This document shows, in pieces, positions 15,663 to 23,860 of a stretch of 64,000 nt of DNA (positions are counted from its first letter, which is position 1; each line of letters opens with the position of its first letter). The notes under the pieces were generated by a model. It made no database searches, was not told where the DNA came from, and saw only the letters and a program-made list of their open reading frames with translations. The position numbers were made by a program, and so were the translations under genes. Source of the stretch: CAZOBJ01 sp964577825 (GTDB lineage Bacteria; Planctomycetota; SZUA-567; JAFGNG01); assembly GCA_964577825.1 (NCBI GenBank), contig CAZOBJ010000001.1:1-64000 (forward strand), in the 5' to 3' direction.

Positions 15663-16763
15663 ATGAAGGCGCACCGTGCCATCGTCGCAGCCCTGGCGTT
15701 CTGTGCGGTTGCCCCGGCGAGTGCGGCCGTCCGGTTGGCGCCCCCGCGCGGCCGGATCGCTCGGGAGGTGTTGCTGTACTGGGCCGTTTCGCAGCGCGCC
15801 GAACGGATCGCCGAGCCGGGCCACCACGAGTTCGAGTTCGCCCTCGCCGCCGAGGGCGAGGGGACCGTCAAGGTCCAAGTGGTGGTGACCCGTGAGCCCG
15901 TCCCCGGGCGCGAGCGGGACGCCGCGTATCCCGAGCGCACGACTGCGCAGGTCCTTGAGATCGCCTCGGAGGGCAAGGCGGCCCAGGTACGCTTCAGTGA
16001 CGCCTTTCGGGAGGGGGACGTCGGAGCACGGGACCAGCCCGTGCCCGTGCAGCTCCCGGACGGTCAGAGGATTCCCATCTGTCACAGTTTCGTGACCGAG
16101 GCGGGGATCACCTGCCTGGTGCCGGAGGGCGCCGCCGACCTGCAACTCGTCCGGGCCGCCATGGCCGGCGACGTGCTGACGATGCGGGGCCAGGTCTTCG
16201 GCGTGCAGGATCTGGGGCCGTGCGTCGTGATTGACGGGGTGAAGTTCGCAGGTGACGAGCACGCCGCGGACGAGCCGCCCTGGGCCGTCCGCGTGCTGGG
16301 GGGCGGGCGCGACGTGAGCCTGGGCAGCGAACCGGGCGATTACACGGTCCGCATACCGCGCGGCGACGGTCAGGGGGAGGGAAACGCGCTCCTGGTCCGG
16401 CAGCGCCAGTTCAAGGTCGTGGACCTGGAGGCGAACGGCCACAAGATCGTGGCCGAGCTGGCGGCCAGCCCGCGCGAGACGAGCTACGGCCTCCAGGGCC
16501 GGCGCGGACTGGAGACCGACCACGGGATGCTCTTCTTCTTCGCCCGGCCGGGACACCCCGTTTTCGTCATGAAGACGGTCTCTTTCCCCATCTCCATCGC
16601 CTTCATCCGCGCCGACGGGATCGTTACGAACATCGGGCGGATGAACCCGGGAGACCAGAGAGGCGTGACGTCGGTCGTGCCGGTCAACTACGTCCTGGAG
16701 ATGGAGCAGGACTGGTTCGAGGAGCACGAGGTGAAGCCCGGGGACCGCCTGACTATGCCCTGA
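15663..16763 (+). CDS. exported protein with C-terminal DUF192 domain
   Basis: About 366 aa. A signal peptide (MKAHRAIVAALAFCAVAPASA) is followed by ~230 residues I do not recognise, then a DUF192 domain (~255-366: FKVVDLEANGHKIVAELAASP, GLQGRRGLETDHGMLFFF, KTVSFPISIAFI). DUF192 proteins are small extracytoplasmic proteins of unclear role, and the long N-terminal addition is unusual. ATG 15663 was chosen over an upstream ATG at 15651 because it begins the signal peptide. It may be co-transcribed with the CLC gene. It converges with the GH42 gene (13-bp gap). Confidence 0.7.
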   Translation: MKAHRAIVAALAFCAVAPASAAVRLAPPRGRIAREVLLYWAVSQRAERIAEPGHHEFEFALAAEGEGTVKVQVVVTREPVPGRERDAAYPERTTAQVLEIASEGKAAQVRFSDAFREGDVGARDQPVPVQLPDGQRIPICHSFVTEAGITCLVPEGAADLQLVRAAMAGDVLTMRGQVFGVQDLGPCVVIDGVKFAGDEHAADEPPWAVRVLGGGRDVSLGSEPGDYTVRIPRGDGQGEGNALLVRQRQFKVVDLEANGHKIVAELAASPRETSYGLQGRRGLETDHGMLFFFARPGHPVFVMKTVSFPISIAFIRADGIVTNIGRMNPGDQRGVTSVVPVNYVLEMEQDWFEEHEVKPGDRLTMP

Positions 16764-16776
16764 CGCCGCCCCTGCG

Positions 16777-18813
16777 TCACGTGCAGGGCTCCTCCAGGAT
16801 GCGGACGCCGAAGGGCTCCAGTTCGAGCCCGCCCGTGCGCGGTTCCCCGGTCAGCATGTCGCGGTACTCGCCGTCGCCCAGCTCGATGCGTGCCGCCTCC
16901 CGGTTGTGGTTGAGCACGAAGAGGAAGCTGCGGTCCTTCTGGCTGCGGCGGCGCACCTCCACGCCCTCCGGGCTCTCCAGGACGCCTGAGATGCCGCAGT
17001 CCGCGCAGAGCCGCGCGTAGAAGTTGGACAGGAAGTCCTCCCCGACGTCGGCCCCAACGTAGTAGGCCAGACCGTCTCCGAGGCGGTTCTCGGTCACAAC
17101 GGGCCGGCCCGCGTAGAAGTCGTCGCCGTAAGCGGCGAGCACGCGGGCGGTCTCGGCGTGGGCGAGTTCGCAGAGCCGGCGGCACTCGTAGGCGCCCTCG
17201 CACGGCCCGAAATCGGCCTGCATGACGACCTGGTTGGTCCAGTCCTCGAAGAGGGCGTCAATTTCCTCGACCCAGACGCCGAGCGTCCGGCGGAGCGCGC
17301 CCGGATAGCCGCCCAGGTAGGCCAGGTCGTGCTCGTCCACCCAGCCGGTCAAGAAGGTGGCGACGAAGCGCCCGCCGGACTCGACGAATTGCTCGATCCG
17401 CTCCGCCCATTCGCGGCGGACCGAGTAGAGCATCGGCGCGATGACCAGGTCGTAACCGGACAGGTCCGCCCCGGCGTCGATCACGTGAACCGGCACGTTC
17501 CGCTCCCAGAGGGTGCGGTAGTGCTTGAAGGCGGTCTCGCGGTAGCGCTTCTCGCGGATCGGCCCGGCGGTGGCGTCGAGGGTCCACCAGTTCTCCCAGT
17601 CGAAGATGAGGGCGACGCGCGCCTCCACGCCGGAGCCGAGGACGCCGTCTTCCAGCCGCTCCAGCTCTGCGCCGAGCCGGGACACCTCGGCGAAAACGCG
17701 CGTGTTCTCGTGACCGGCGTGGGCGACGACGGCGCCGTGGAGCTTCTCGCACCCGCCCCGGCCGCGCCTCCACTGGAAATACATGACCGAGTCCGCGCCG
17801 TGCGCCACGGCCAGGTGGCTCCACAGCCGCATCTGGCCGGGCCTCTTCAGGGCGTTGACGGTCTGCCAGTTCTGGGAACTCGGCGTCTGCTCCATCAGCA
17901 TGAACGGCTGCCCGCCGCCCTTCAGCCCGTACATCAGGTCGTGCTGGAAGGCCACGTCGGCGACGTCGCCCCGGATGCTGGGGTAGCAGTCCCACGAGAC
18001 GACGTCCACGTGGGGCGCCCACTTGTGGTAGTCCAGGGTGTAGTGGAAGCCCATCATGTTGGTCGTCACGGGCACCTCGGGGGTGACCTCGCGCAACACG
18101 CCGGCCTCGTTCAGGAAGCATTCGAGCAGGGCGTCGCTGCTGAAGCGCCGGTAGTCCACGTTCACGGCGGGGATGCTCCCCTCGCCGTTTTCGCGGGGGG
18201 GCTCCACCTGCGACCAGTCGGTGTAGGTGTGGCTCCAAAACGGCGTGTACCAGTTGCGGTTGAGTTCGTCGAGCGAGCCGTGCCGGCGCTTGAGCCACTG
18301 GCGGAAGGCTTCGGCGCAGTTCTCGCAGTAACAGGCCCCCGAGTACTCGTTCGAGACGTGCCAGAGCACCAGCGCGGGATGGTCCCTGTATCGCTCCGCC
18401 AGCTTGCGGGCGATCGTCGCACATGCCCCGCGGTAGGCCGTGGAGTTCGGGCAGAAGTTGACCCTGTGACCGTGGCCTTTGCGGCGCCCGGACGCGTCCG
18501 AGCGCAGGACCTCCGGGTGCTGCTGCGAGAGCCACGCGGGGTGCGCGGCGCTCGGCGTGGCGAGGACGGCGTAGAGCCCGTTGTCGGCCAGCTTGTCCAT
18601 GATGGTGTCGAGCCAGCCGAACTCGAACGTGTCCGGCGCCGGCTGGAGGCTGACCCAACTGAACACGCCCACGGTGGCGACGTTGACGTTGGCCAGCTTC
18701 ATGAGGCGCACGTCCTCGTCCCACACGTCGTCCGGCCACTGTTCGGGGTTGTAGTCACCCCCGTGGAAGAAGCGCGGCAGCCTCGTGCTGATGAGCGGGT
18801 GCATTCTCTCCAT
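16777..18813 (-). CDS. GH42 beta-galactosidase
   Basis: 678 aa, the normal GH42 length. Domain A is a TIM barrel (~1-390) with the acid/base Glu in WHVSNEYSG and the nucleophile Glu in MEQTPSSQNW; a trimerisation domain B and a small C-terminal beta domain follow (GVEVRRRSQKDRSFLFVLNHN). The Zn cluster of cysteines typical of the family is present (GACYCENC). No signal peptide, so it acts on imported galactosides. ATG 18813 has GGAG 7 bases upstream and a good promoter. Confidence 0.93.
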   Translation of the reverse strand: MERMHPLISTRLPRFFHGGDYNPEQWPDDVWDEDVRLMKLANVNVATVGVFSWVSLQPAPDTFEFGWLDTIMDKLADNGLYAVLATPSAAHPAWLSQQHPEVLRSDASGRRKGHGHRVNFCPNSTAYRGACATIARKLAERYRDHPALVLWHVSNEYSGACYCENCAEAFRQWLKRRHGSLDELNRNWYTPFWSHTYTDWSQVEPPRENGEGSIPAVNVDYRRFSSDALLECFLNEAGVLREVTPEVPVTTNMMGFHYTLDYHKWAPHVDVVSWDCYPSIRGDVADVAFQHDLMYGLKGGGQPFMLMEQTPSSQNWQTVNALKRPGQMRLWSHLAVAHGADSVMYFQWRRGRGGCEKLHGAVVAHAGHENTRVFAEVSRLGAELERLEDGVLGSGVEARVALIFDWENWWTLDATAGPIREKRYRETAFKHYRTLWERNVPVHVIDAGADLSGYDLVIAPMLYSVRREWAERIEQFVESGGRFVATFLTGWVDEHDLAYLGGYPGALRRTLGVWVEEIDALFEDWTNQVVMQADFGPCEGAYECRRLCELAHAETARVLAAYGDDFYAGRPVVTENRLGDGLAYYVGADVGEDFLSNFYARLCADCGISGVLESPEGVEVRRRSQKDRSFLFVLNHNREAARIELGDGEYRDMLTGEPRTGGLELEPFGVRILEEPCT

Positions 18814-18846
18814 CGCATTTCTCCGGTCTTGAGTGTGAAGGGGGGA

Positions 18847-18875
18847 AGTATAACGCTCGCGCGGCCTGCCGGCAA
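18847..18875 (-). promoter_or_regulatory. promoter for the GH42 gene
   Basis: Minus strand TTGCCG (18870-18875), 17-bp spacer, TATACT (18847-18852). Confidence 0.6.
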
Positions 18876-18885
18876 AGGGACTTCC

Positions 18886-18914
18886 TTGCGCGGCCACAGG
18901 CGGTTTGTTATAGT
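18886..18914 (+). promoter_or_regulatory. promoter for the NDK-like / purH operon
   Basis: TTGCGC (18886-18891), 17-bp spacer, TATAGT (18909-18914), 47 bases before the ATG at 18962. The GH42 and NDK-like promoters are only 10 bases apart at their -35 ends, so one regulator could control both. Confidence 0.55.
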
Positions 18915-18961
18915 GCAGCGGCGATGTTTCTGGACGGTCCTGCGCGAGGGGGCTTCTGTCC

Positions 18962-20398
18962 ATGTCCGAAGAGGCGGAACTGGCCTACGCGCTTGTAACG
19001 CCCTACACCCTGCACAAGAGCCGTACGGGCGGCATACTGGCTCGCCTGCTCTGGGCGAACGTCCGTCTGGTCGCCGCCAGGATGTACGCTCCCCGGCCCG
19101 GAAGCGGGTTCATCGAGGAATACTGCGACGCCATCTACGACCCGGACGAGCGGGACATCCCCCTCCGTTACCAGAAGCTGCTGATCGAATACGTCCTGGA
19201 GAACTTTGGCAAGCCCAACGCGCGGGGCATATCCAACCGCCTGGCCGTCCTGATCTTCCGCGGGCCGAATGCCCTGCACGACATCGTGGAAGCCGTCGGC
19301 CACGTCAGTCAGCGCGTCAAGGGGGACACCGTCCGCGGCACGTACGGCGACTACTTCCGGGCGAAGCGTGAGGACGTTGCGGATGACCCGGGTTATCGGG
19401 CGCGCAAGGGCCTGCTGGACCGGTACGCGAGGCTGCGGGACGTTGACCCGGACGAGCCGACCGACGATTTCTTCGAGCCAGCCGTGCTGACCGGCGTCAC
19501 GCCGAAGATGAACGAAGCCCACCTTAAGGTGTTCCGCAAGTACGCGTACAGCGACGGGGGTTTTGTGCTGGACGCGCTGGACGGAGGGGCCGCGCAGGAC
19601 GTGGAGCACTCCCTCGTGGTGCTCAAACCGGAGATATTCCGCAATCGCAACCCCTTGCCCGGGAACCTGGTGGACTTCTTTGCCCGGTCCGGGATGTTCA
19701 TTACCGCAACGAAGGTTCTCGAACTGAGCGTGGCGGAGGCCAAGCAGTTCTACAGCCTGAAACTGGACCAGTTCCGCGAGCAACTCAAGGGGATGGTCGC
19801 GGACAGGGCGCGCCAGATCGTCGCCAGGGCGCGGCTGCTGGCCCGGCAGGGAGTCGAGCGCATGGGGGCCGGCACCGAGGCCGCCTTCGCGCCGCAGAAC
19901 GCCCTGACCGCGGCGCAGGAGGCCGAAGGCATCTTCTGCGGCGAGGCCGGCCCCGGCGACGTGAAGCCAGCCGTCGTCGCGCGTATCTATGATGAGCTGC
20001 GCGCCAGACTGACGGACCTGGACCCGCCCGACTCTCTCTACGACGAGTTGGCCGAAGAGCTGAAGGACCTCAACGGACGCGCTGAGTTCGACGAGTTGAT
20101 CCGTTACATGACCGGCAAAGACCCCCACAGCGGCAAGCCCATCGAAGCCGGCCGAGAAACGCATTGCATGGCCCTGCTGTACTCGGGGCGGAATGCACTA
20201 TCCGCCACCCGCAAGCGGCTCAAGGAGCTGCGGGAGGTTTACGGGCAGAACCTGTTGCAGAATCGGGCGCACGCGAGCGACCCGGAGGAGAACCCGCTGA
20301 AGGAGATGGAGGTGCTCGGCATGCCCACCTCGCCGCACGGGGAGGGCAGGCCCTGTGACCTGGAACAGGTGGTCAACGAGTTCTACCCCCCGGAGTAA
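18962..20398 (+). CDS. large nucleoside-diphosphate-kinase-like protein with two NDK-type repeats
   Basis: 478 aa, over three times a normal NDK (~140 aa). Two NDK-like units are visible. Unit 1 (~7-190): ALVTPYTLHKSRTGG aligns with the IIKPDAV...G start, then RLAVLIFRGPNALHDIVE and VRGTYGDYF. Unit 2 (~213-455): EHSLVVLKPEIF, ITATKVLELSVAEAKQFY, then a ~125-residue insertion (~268-395), then HCMALLYSGRNALSATRK and QNRAHASDPEENPLKEME. The His in NRAHASD (His437) corresponds to the phosphorylated His of NDK (NxxHGSD). Unit 1 lacks an obvious equivalent, though NEAH (184-187) is a candidate. Inference: a kinase or nucleotide-sensing relative. First gene of the operon with MBL, purH and GT4. Confidence 0.6.
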   Translation: MSEEAELAYALVTPYTLHKSRTGGILARLLWANVRLVAARMYAPRPGSGFIEEYCDAIYDPDERDIPLRYQKLLIEYVLENFGKPNARGISNRLAVLIFRGPNALHDIVEAVGHVSQRVKGDTVRGTYGDYFRAKREDVADDPGYRARKGLLDRYARLRDVDPDEPTDDFFEPAVLTGVTPKMNEAHLKVFRKYAYSDGGFVLDALDGGAAQDVEHSLVVLKPEIFRNRNPLPGNLVDFFARSGMFITATKVLELSVAEAKQFYSLKLDQFREQLKGMVADRARQIVARARLLARQGVERMGAGTEAAFAPQNALTAAQEAEGIFCGEAGPGDVKPAVVARIYDELRARLTDLDPPDSLYDELAEELKDLNGRAEFDELIRYMTGKDPHSGKPIEAGRETHCMALLYSGRNALSATRKRLKELREVYGQNLLQNRAHASDPEENPLKEMEVLGMPTSPHGEGRPCDLEQVVNEFYPPE

Positions 20399-20403
20399 GG
20401 GCC

Positions 20404-21045
20404 GTGCTTGTCATCCGCCTGGTGCTGGGGCCTCTGGAGACGAACGTGTACCTGCTCAGGGACCCTGGCAGCGGGGCGGGAGCCGTCGTGGACCCGGCCG
20501 GCGAGGCCGGCCGCATCGTCGAGAGATGCCGCGAGGAGCGCCTGACGCCGGAGTACATCGTCAATACGCACGCACACGTGGATCACGTCGGCGCGAACGC
20601 CGGCCTGAAGGAGGCGTTCCCGGCGGCTGTGCTCTGCATGGGTGAAGAGGAGGCCGGCACACTCGCCGACCCGGTGGCGAACCTTTCCGCCGCTTTCGGG
20701 CTGGCGGCGGGCGGGCCGGAGCCCGATCTCTGGCTCAGGGAGGGCGACGAGCTTCGTTTCGGCACGGTCGTGATGGAGGTTCTGGAGACGCCGGGGCACA
20801 CCCCCGGCGGGATAAGCCTGCTGGCGCGGGGCGGGGGCATCCCGCAGCTCTTCTGCGGCGATGTCCTGTTCCGCCGCGGCGTCGGCAGGACGGACCTGCC
20901 GGGCGGCGATTGGGCGGCCGTGGTCGATTCGATCCGTCGGAAGCTCTTCACGCTGCCCGATGGCACGGTCGTCTGGCCGGGACACGGTGAGAGGACGACA
21001 ATCGGCGAAGAGAAACGGGAGAACCCGTTTGTGGCGGCGCTTTGA
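20404..21045 (+). CDS. metallo-beta-lactamase-fold hydrolase (glyoxalase II-like)
   Basis: 213 aa. The metal-binding THAHVDH motif, the later TPGHTPGG histidine, CGDVLF (bridging Asp) and WPGHGERT (last His) complete the MBL metal site. Small single-domain proteins like this hydrolyse thioesters or related bonds; the substrate is unknown. It begins with GTG 20404 five bases after the preceding stop, with GGAG (20393-20396) inside that gene, indicating translational coupling. purH follows after 32 bases. Confidence 0.88.
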   Translation: MLVIRLVLGPLETNVYLLRDPGSGAGAVVDPAGEAGRIVERCREERLTPEYIVNTHAHVDHVGANAGLKEAFPAAVLCMGEEEAGTLADPVANLSAAFGLAAGGPEPDLWLREGDELRFGTVVMEVLETPGHTPGGISLLARGGGIPQLFCGDVLFRRGVGRTDLPGGDWAAVVDSIRRKLFTLPDGTVVWPGHGERTTIGEEKRENPFVAAL

Positions 21046-21077
21046 CGCAGCTTCAGGCAGCGACCAGGAGGACGGCA

Positions 21078-22679
21078 GTGGCGAGGATCCAGACAGCTCT
21101 GATAACAGTCGCGGATAAGACCGGGGTCGCGCAGTTTGCGCAGCGACTCGTCGGGCTCGGAGTTGAACTCCTTGCCACGGGAGGGACGGCTCGCTTGCTG
21201 CGTGAGAGAGAGCTCGAGGTGACCGACGTCAGCGAGTACACGGGCTTCCCGGAGATACTGGACGGCGGCCTGCGCGTGCTTCACCCCAAGGTGACCGGCG
21301 GCGTTCTGGCCCGGCGCGATCAGCGGCACCTGCGCGAGTTGGAGAAGCTTGGCATCCGCACGATCGACATGGTGGTCGTGAACCTCTATCCGCACGTCAG
21401 CCTGATATCGCAGCCCGGCGTCCGGCAGATGCAGGCGATTGAGGACATCGACATCGCCGGGCCGACCGTCGTCCGGGCGGCCGCCAAGAACTACACCCAC
21501 GTGGCAGTCGTCACCAACCCGGCCACGTACGACAGCGTGGCGGAGGAACTTGAGAGCAACGACGTGCACCTCTCCGAGGAGACGCACTTCAAGCTCGCCC
21601 TGGACGCGTTCCGCCACACTGCTCACTATGACGCGGCCATCGCGAGGTACTTCGCCAGCATCCACGGCGAGGTGGGGACCGCCCTGGAGCAGATCACGCT
21701 GGAATACGACAAGAGGCAGGACCTGCGCTACGGCGAGAACCCGCACCAGCGGGCCGCCTTCTACGTCGAGCAGGACGTCAAGGAGCCCTCGGTGAGCGGC
21801 GCCAGGCAGGTCGCCGGCCCCGTGCTCTCCTTCAGCAACGCCCTGGACCTCGATGCCGGGATCGAGCTAGCCAAGGAGTTCGAGCGCCCGGTCGCAGTGA
21901 TCGTCAAGCTGGCGAATCCGTGCGGCGTTGCAGTCGCGAAGTCGCTCACCCGGGCCTACGAGAAGGCCTATCTGGCGGACCCGCGGGCCGCGTTTGGCAG
22001 CGCCGTTGTGCTCAATCGCCCTCTTGACGCGGACACGGCCCGGGCCGTCGCCGGCCCCGTAGTTGAGGTGGATGGCAAACCCGTGCCCCGTTTGGTGGAG
22101 TGCCTGGCTGCTCCGGGCTTCGAGGACGGGGCGCTGGACGCCCTCCGCGAGAAGGCTGACTGGGCAGCCCGTACGCGCCTGCTCGAGGTCGGGCCTCTGG
22201 GGCCGCGCGCCCGCGACGAGGCCAGCAAGGACTTCAAGCGCGTCACTGGCGGCGTGCTGCTGCAGGATCGCGACCTGATTGGGCTCGATCCCGGGGGGCT
22301 GAAGGTTGTTACGGGAACCGCCCCCAGCGCGCAGCAGATGCGGAATCTGAAGTTCGCCTGGCTCTGCTGCAAGCACGTCACGTCCAACGCCATCGTCGTG
22401 GCCAAGGGCAAGACGCTGGTGGGCGTCGGCGCGGGGCAGATGAGTCGCCTCGACGCAACCGTCCTGGCCCTGACCAAGGCCGGCGCAAGGGCGCGCGGAG
22501 CCGTGCTGGCCAGCGACGGCTTCTTCCGGTTCCCCGACGCCGTCCAGCGTGCGGCCGAAGCGGGCGTGGCGGCGATCATCCAGTCCGGGGGGGCGGAGCA
22601 CGACCAGGCAGTCATTGAAGCCGCCGAACAGGCCGGGATCGCCATGGTCTTCACCGGCATCCGGCACTTCCGCCATTGA
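21078..22679 (+). CDS. purH: PurH: AICAR formyltransferase / IMP cyclohydrolase
   Basis: 533 aa. The N-terminal MGS-like IMP cyclohydrolase domain (~1-190) has the TGGTARLL phosphate loop and HPKVTGGVLARRD; the AICAR transformylase domain (~200-533) has LRYGENPHQRAAFY, NPCGVAVAKSL and KHVTSNAIVVAKG. It catalyses the last two steps of IMP synthesis. GTG 21078 was chosen because AGGAGG (21066-21071) lies 6 bases upstream. Odd: the catalytic Lys-His pair before NPCG reads Lys-Leu here (CTG at 21909-21911), so the usual catalytic His of the transformylase is missing. Confidence 0.94.
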   Translation: MARIQTALITVADKTGVAQFAQRLVGLGVELLATGGTARLLRERELEVTDVSEYTGFPEILDGGLRVLHPKVTGGVLARRDQRHLRELEKLGIRTIDMVVVNLYPHVSLISQPGVRQMQAIEDIDIAGPTVVRAAAKNYTHVAVVTNPATYDSVAEELESNDVHLSEETHFKLALDAFRHTAHYDAAIARYFASIHGEVGTALEQITLEYDKRQDLRYGENPHQRAAFYVEQDVKEPSVSGARQVAGPVLSFSNALDLDAGIELAKEFERPVAVIVKLANPCGVAVAKSLTRAYEKAYLADPRAAFGSAVVLNRPLDADTARAVAGPVVEVDGKPVPRLVECLAAPGFEDGALDALREKADWAARTRLLEVGPLGPRARDEASKDFKRVTGGVLLQDRDLIGLDPGGLKVVTGTAPSAQQMRNLKFAWLCCKHVTSNAIVVAKGKTLVGVGAGQMSRLDATVLALTKAGARARGAVLASDGFFRFPDAVQRAAEAGVAAIIQSGGAEHDQAVIEAAEQAGIAMVFTGIRHFRH

Positions 22680-22692
22680 GAGGTCGCCTGCC

Positions 22693-23853
22693 ATGGCTCA
22701 GCCGGCGGAAGAGCCGCAGGTGCTGCACCTTGACGAACAGCGGGGCTGGCGCGGCGGCGAGCAGCAGATGCTGTACCTGGCCAAAGGGCTGCGGGCCCGC
22801 GCCGTTCGCACCGCCGCTCTCGTGCAGCCGGGCTGCGCCGCTGCGGAGCGCGTCCGCGCCAGCGGCGTTGACGTTCTCCGAACCCGCATGGCAGGGGAGG
22901 TGGACCTGCCGGCGGCCTGGCACATCGCCCGGCTGGCGCGGTCCAGTGGGTTCAACATCCTGCATTCCCACACGGCTCACACGCACATGCTGGCGCTGCT
23001 CGCGGCCCGCATGAACGGCGGCCGGTGCAAGGTCGTCTCGCACCGCCGCATCGAGTACCCCGTCGGGCGGGCCTTCCTGGGCCTGGGCAGGGTCAAGTAC
23101 CTCTTCGGCGTGGACGCCTACGTCGCCATCAGCAACCGCGTCAAGGAGACCCTTCTGGAAGCCGGCGTGCCCGAGTGGCGGGTCTTCGTCGTGCGCAGCG
23201 CCACGGACCCGGAACGGTTCCTGCACGTCCGGCCGCGGGCCGGCCTGCGCGCCAGCCTGGGGGTCCCGGACGACGCCTTCGTCGTCGGCAACATCGCTGC
23301 GCTGGTGGGGCACAAGGACCACCGCACGTTGCTGGAAGCCTGCCGCGTCGTGCGGGACAACATGCCCCAGACGTGGGTGGTCATTGTGGGCGACGGGCCG
23401 CTGCGCGAGGAAGTGCGTGCCAAGGCGCGCAGCATGCACATGGACGACCGCCTCGTGATGACCGGGTTTCGGGACGACGTGCCGGAGCTTATCCGCGCCT
23501 TCGACGTGTTCGCCCTGAGCAGCTCGGAAGAAGGCCTCTGCAGCACGCTGCTGGAGGTGGCTGCCAGCGGCTGTCCCATCGTGGCCACGGACGCGGGCGG
23601 CGTCCGGGAGGCCGTGCTTCCCGATCGGACCGGCGTCATCGTTCCCACGCGCAGTCCGCGCGCCCTGGCTCAGGGCGTGCTCCAGCTGGCAGCGCACCCG
23701 CAGCAGGCCCGGCAGATGGCGGCCCGCGGCAGGGAGCGGGTCCGAACGCACTTCAACACCGACGTCCTGGCCGAGCGAACGCTGGAGGTCTACCGGCGTG
23801 TGCTGGCCGGCCGGGTGGGGCCGCAGTGGGAGGCAGGGCTCTGCGAGGACTGA
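22693..23853 (+). CDS. GT4-family glycosyltransferase
   Basis: 386 aa, GT-B fold. The N-terminal acceptor domain starts VLHLDEQRGWRGGEQQ with HSHTAHTHML; the C-terminal nucleotide-sugar domain has VGNIAALVGHKDHRTLLEA, VIVGDGPLREE and the EX7E-type catalytic segment SSSEEGLCSTLLEVAASG. Family members transfer sugars to lipids, glycans or proteins on the cytoplasmic face; the acceptor is unknown. ATG 22693 is 13 bases after the purH stop. Last gene of this rightward operon; it converges with DUF2851. Confidence 0.88.
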   Translation: MAQPAEEPQVLHLDEQRGWRGGEQQMLYLAKGLRARAVRTAALVQPGCAAAERVRASGVDVLRTRMAGEVDLPAAWHIARLARSSGFNILHSHTAHTHMLALLAARMNGGRCKVVSHRRIEYPVGRAFLGLGRVKYLFGVDAYVAISNRVKETLLEAGVPEWRVFVVRSATDPERFLHVRPRAGLRASLGVPDDAFVVGNIAALVGHKDHRTLLEACRVVRDNMPQTWVVIVGDGPLREEVRAKARSMHMDDRLVMTGFRDDVPELIRAFDVFALSSSEEGLCSTLLEVAASGCPIVATDAGGVREAVLPDRTGVIVPTRSPRALAQGVLQLAAHPQQARQMAARGRERVRTHFNTDVLAERTLEVYRRVLAGRVGPQWEAGLCED

Positions 23854-23860
23854 ATGGGCC

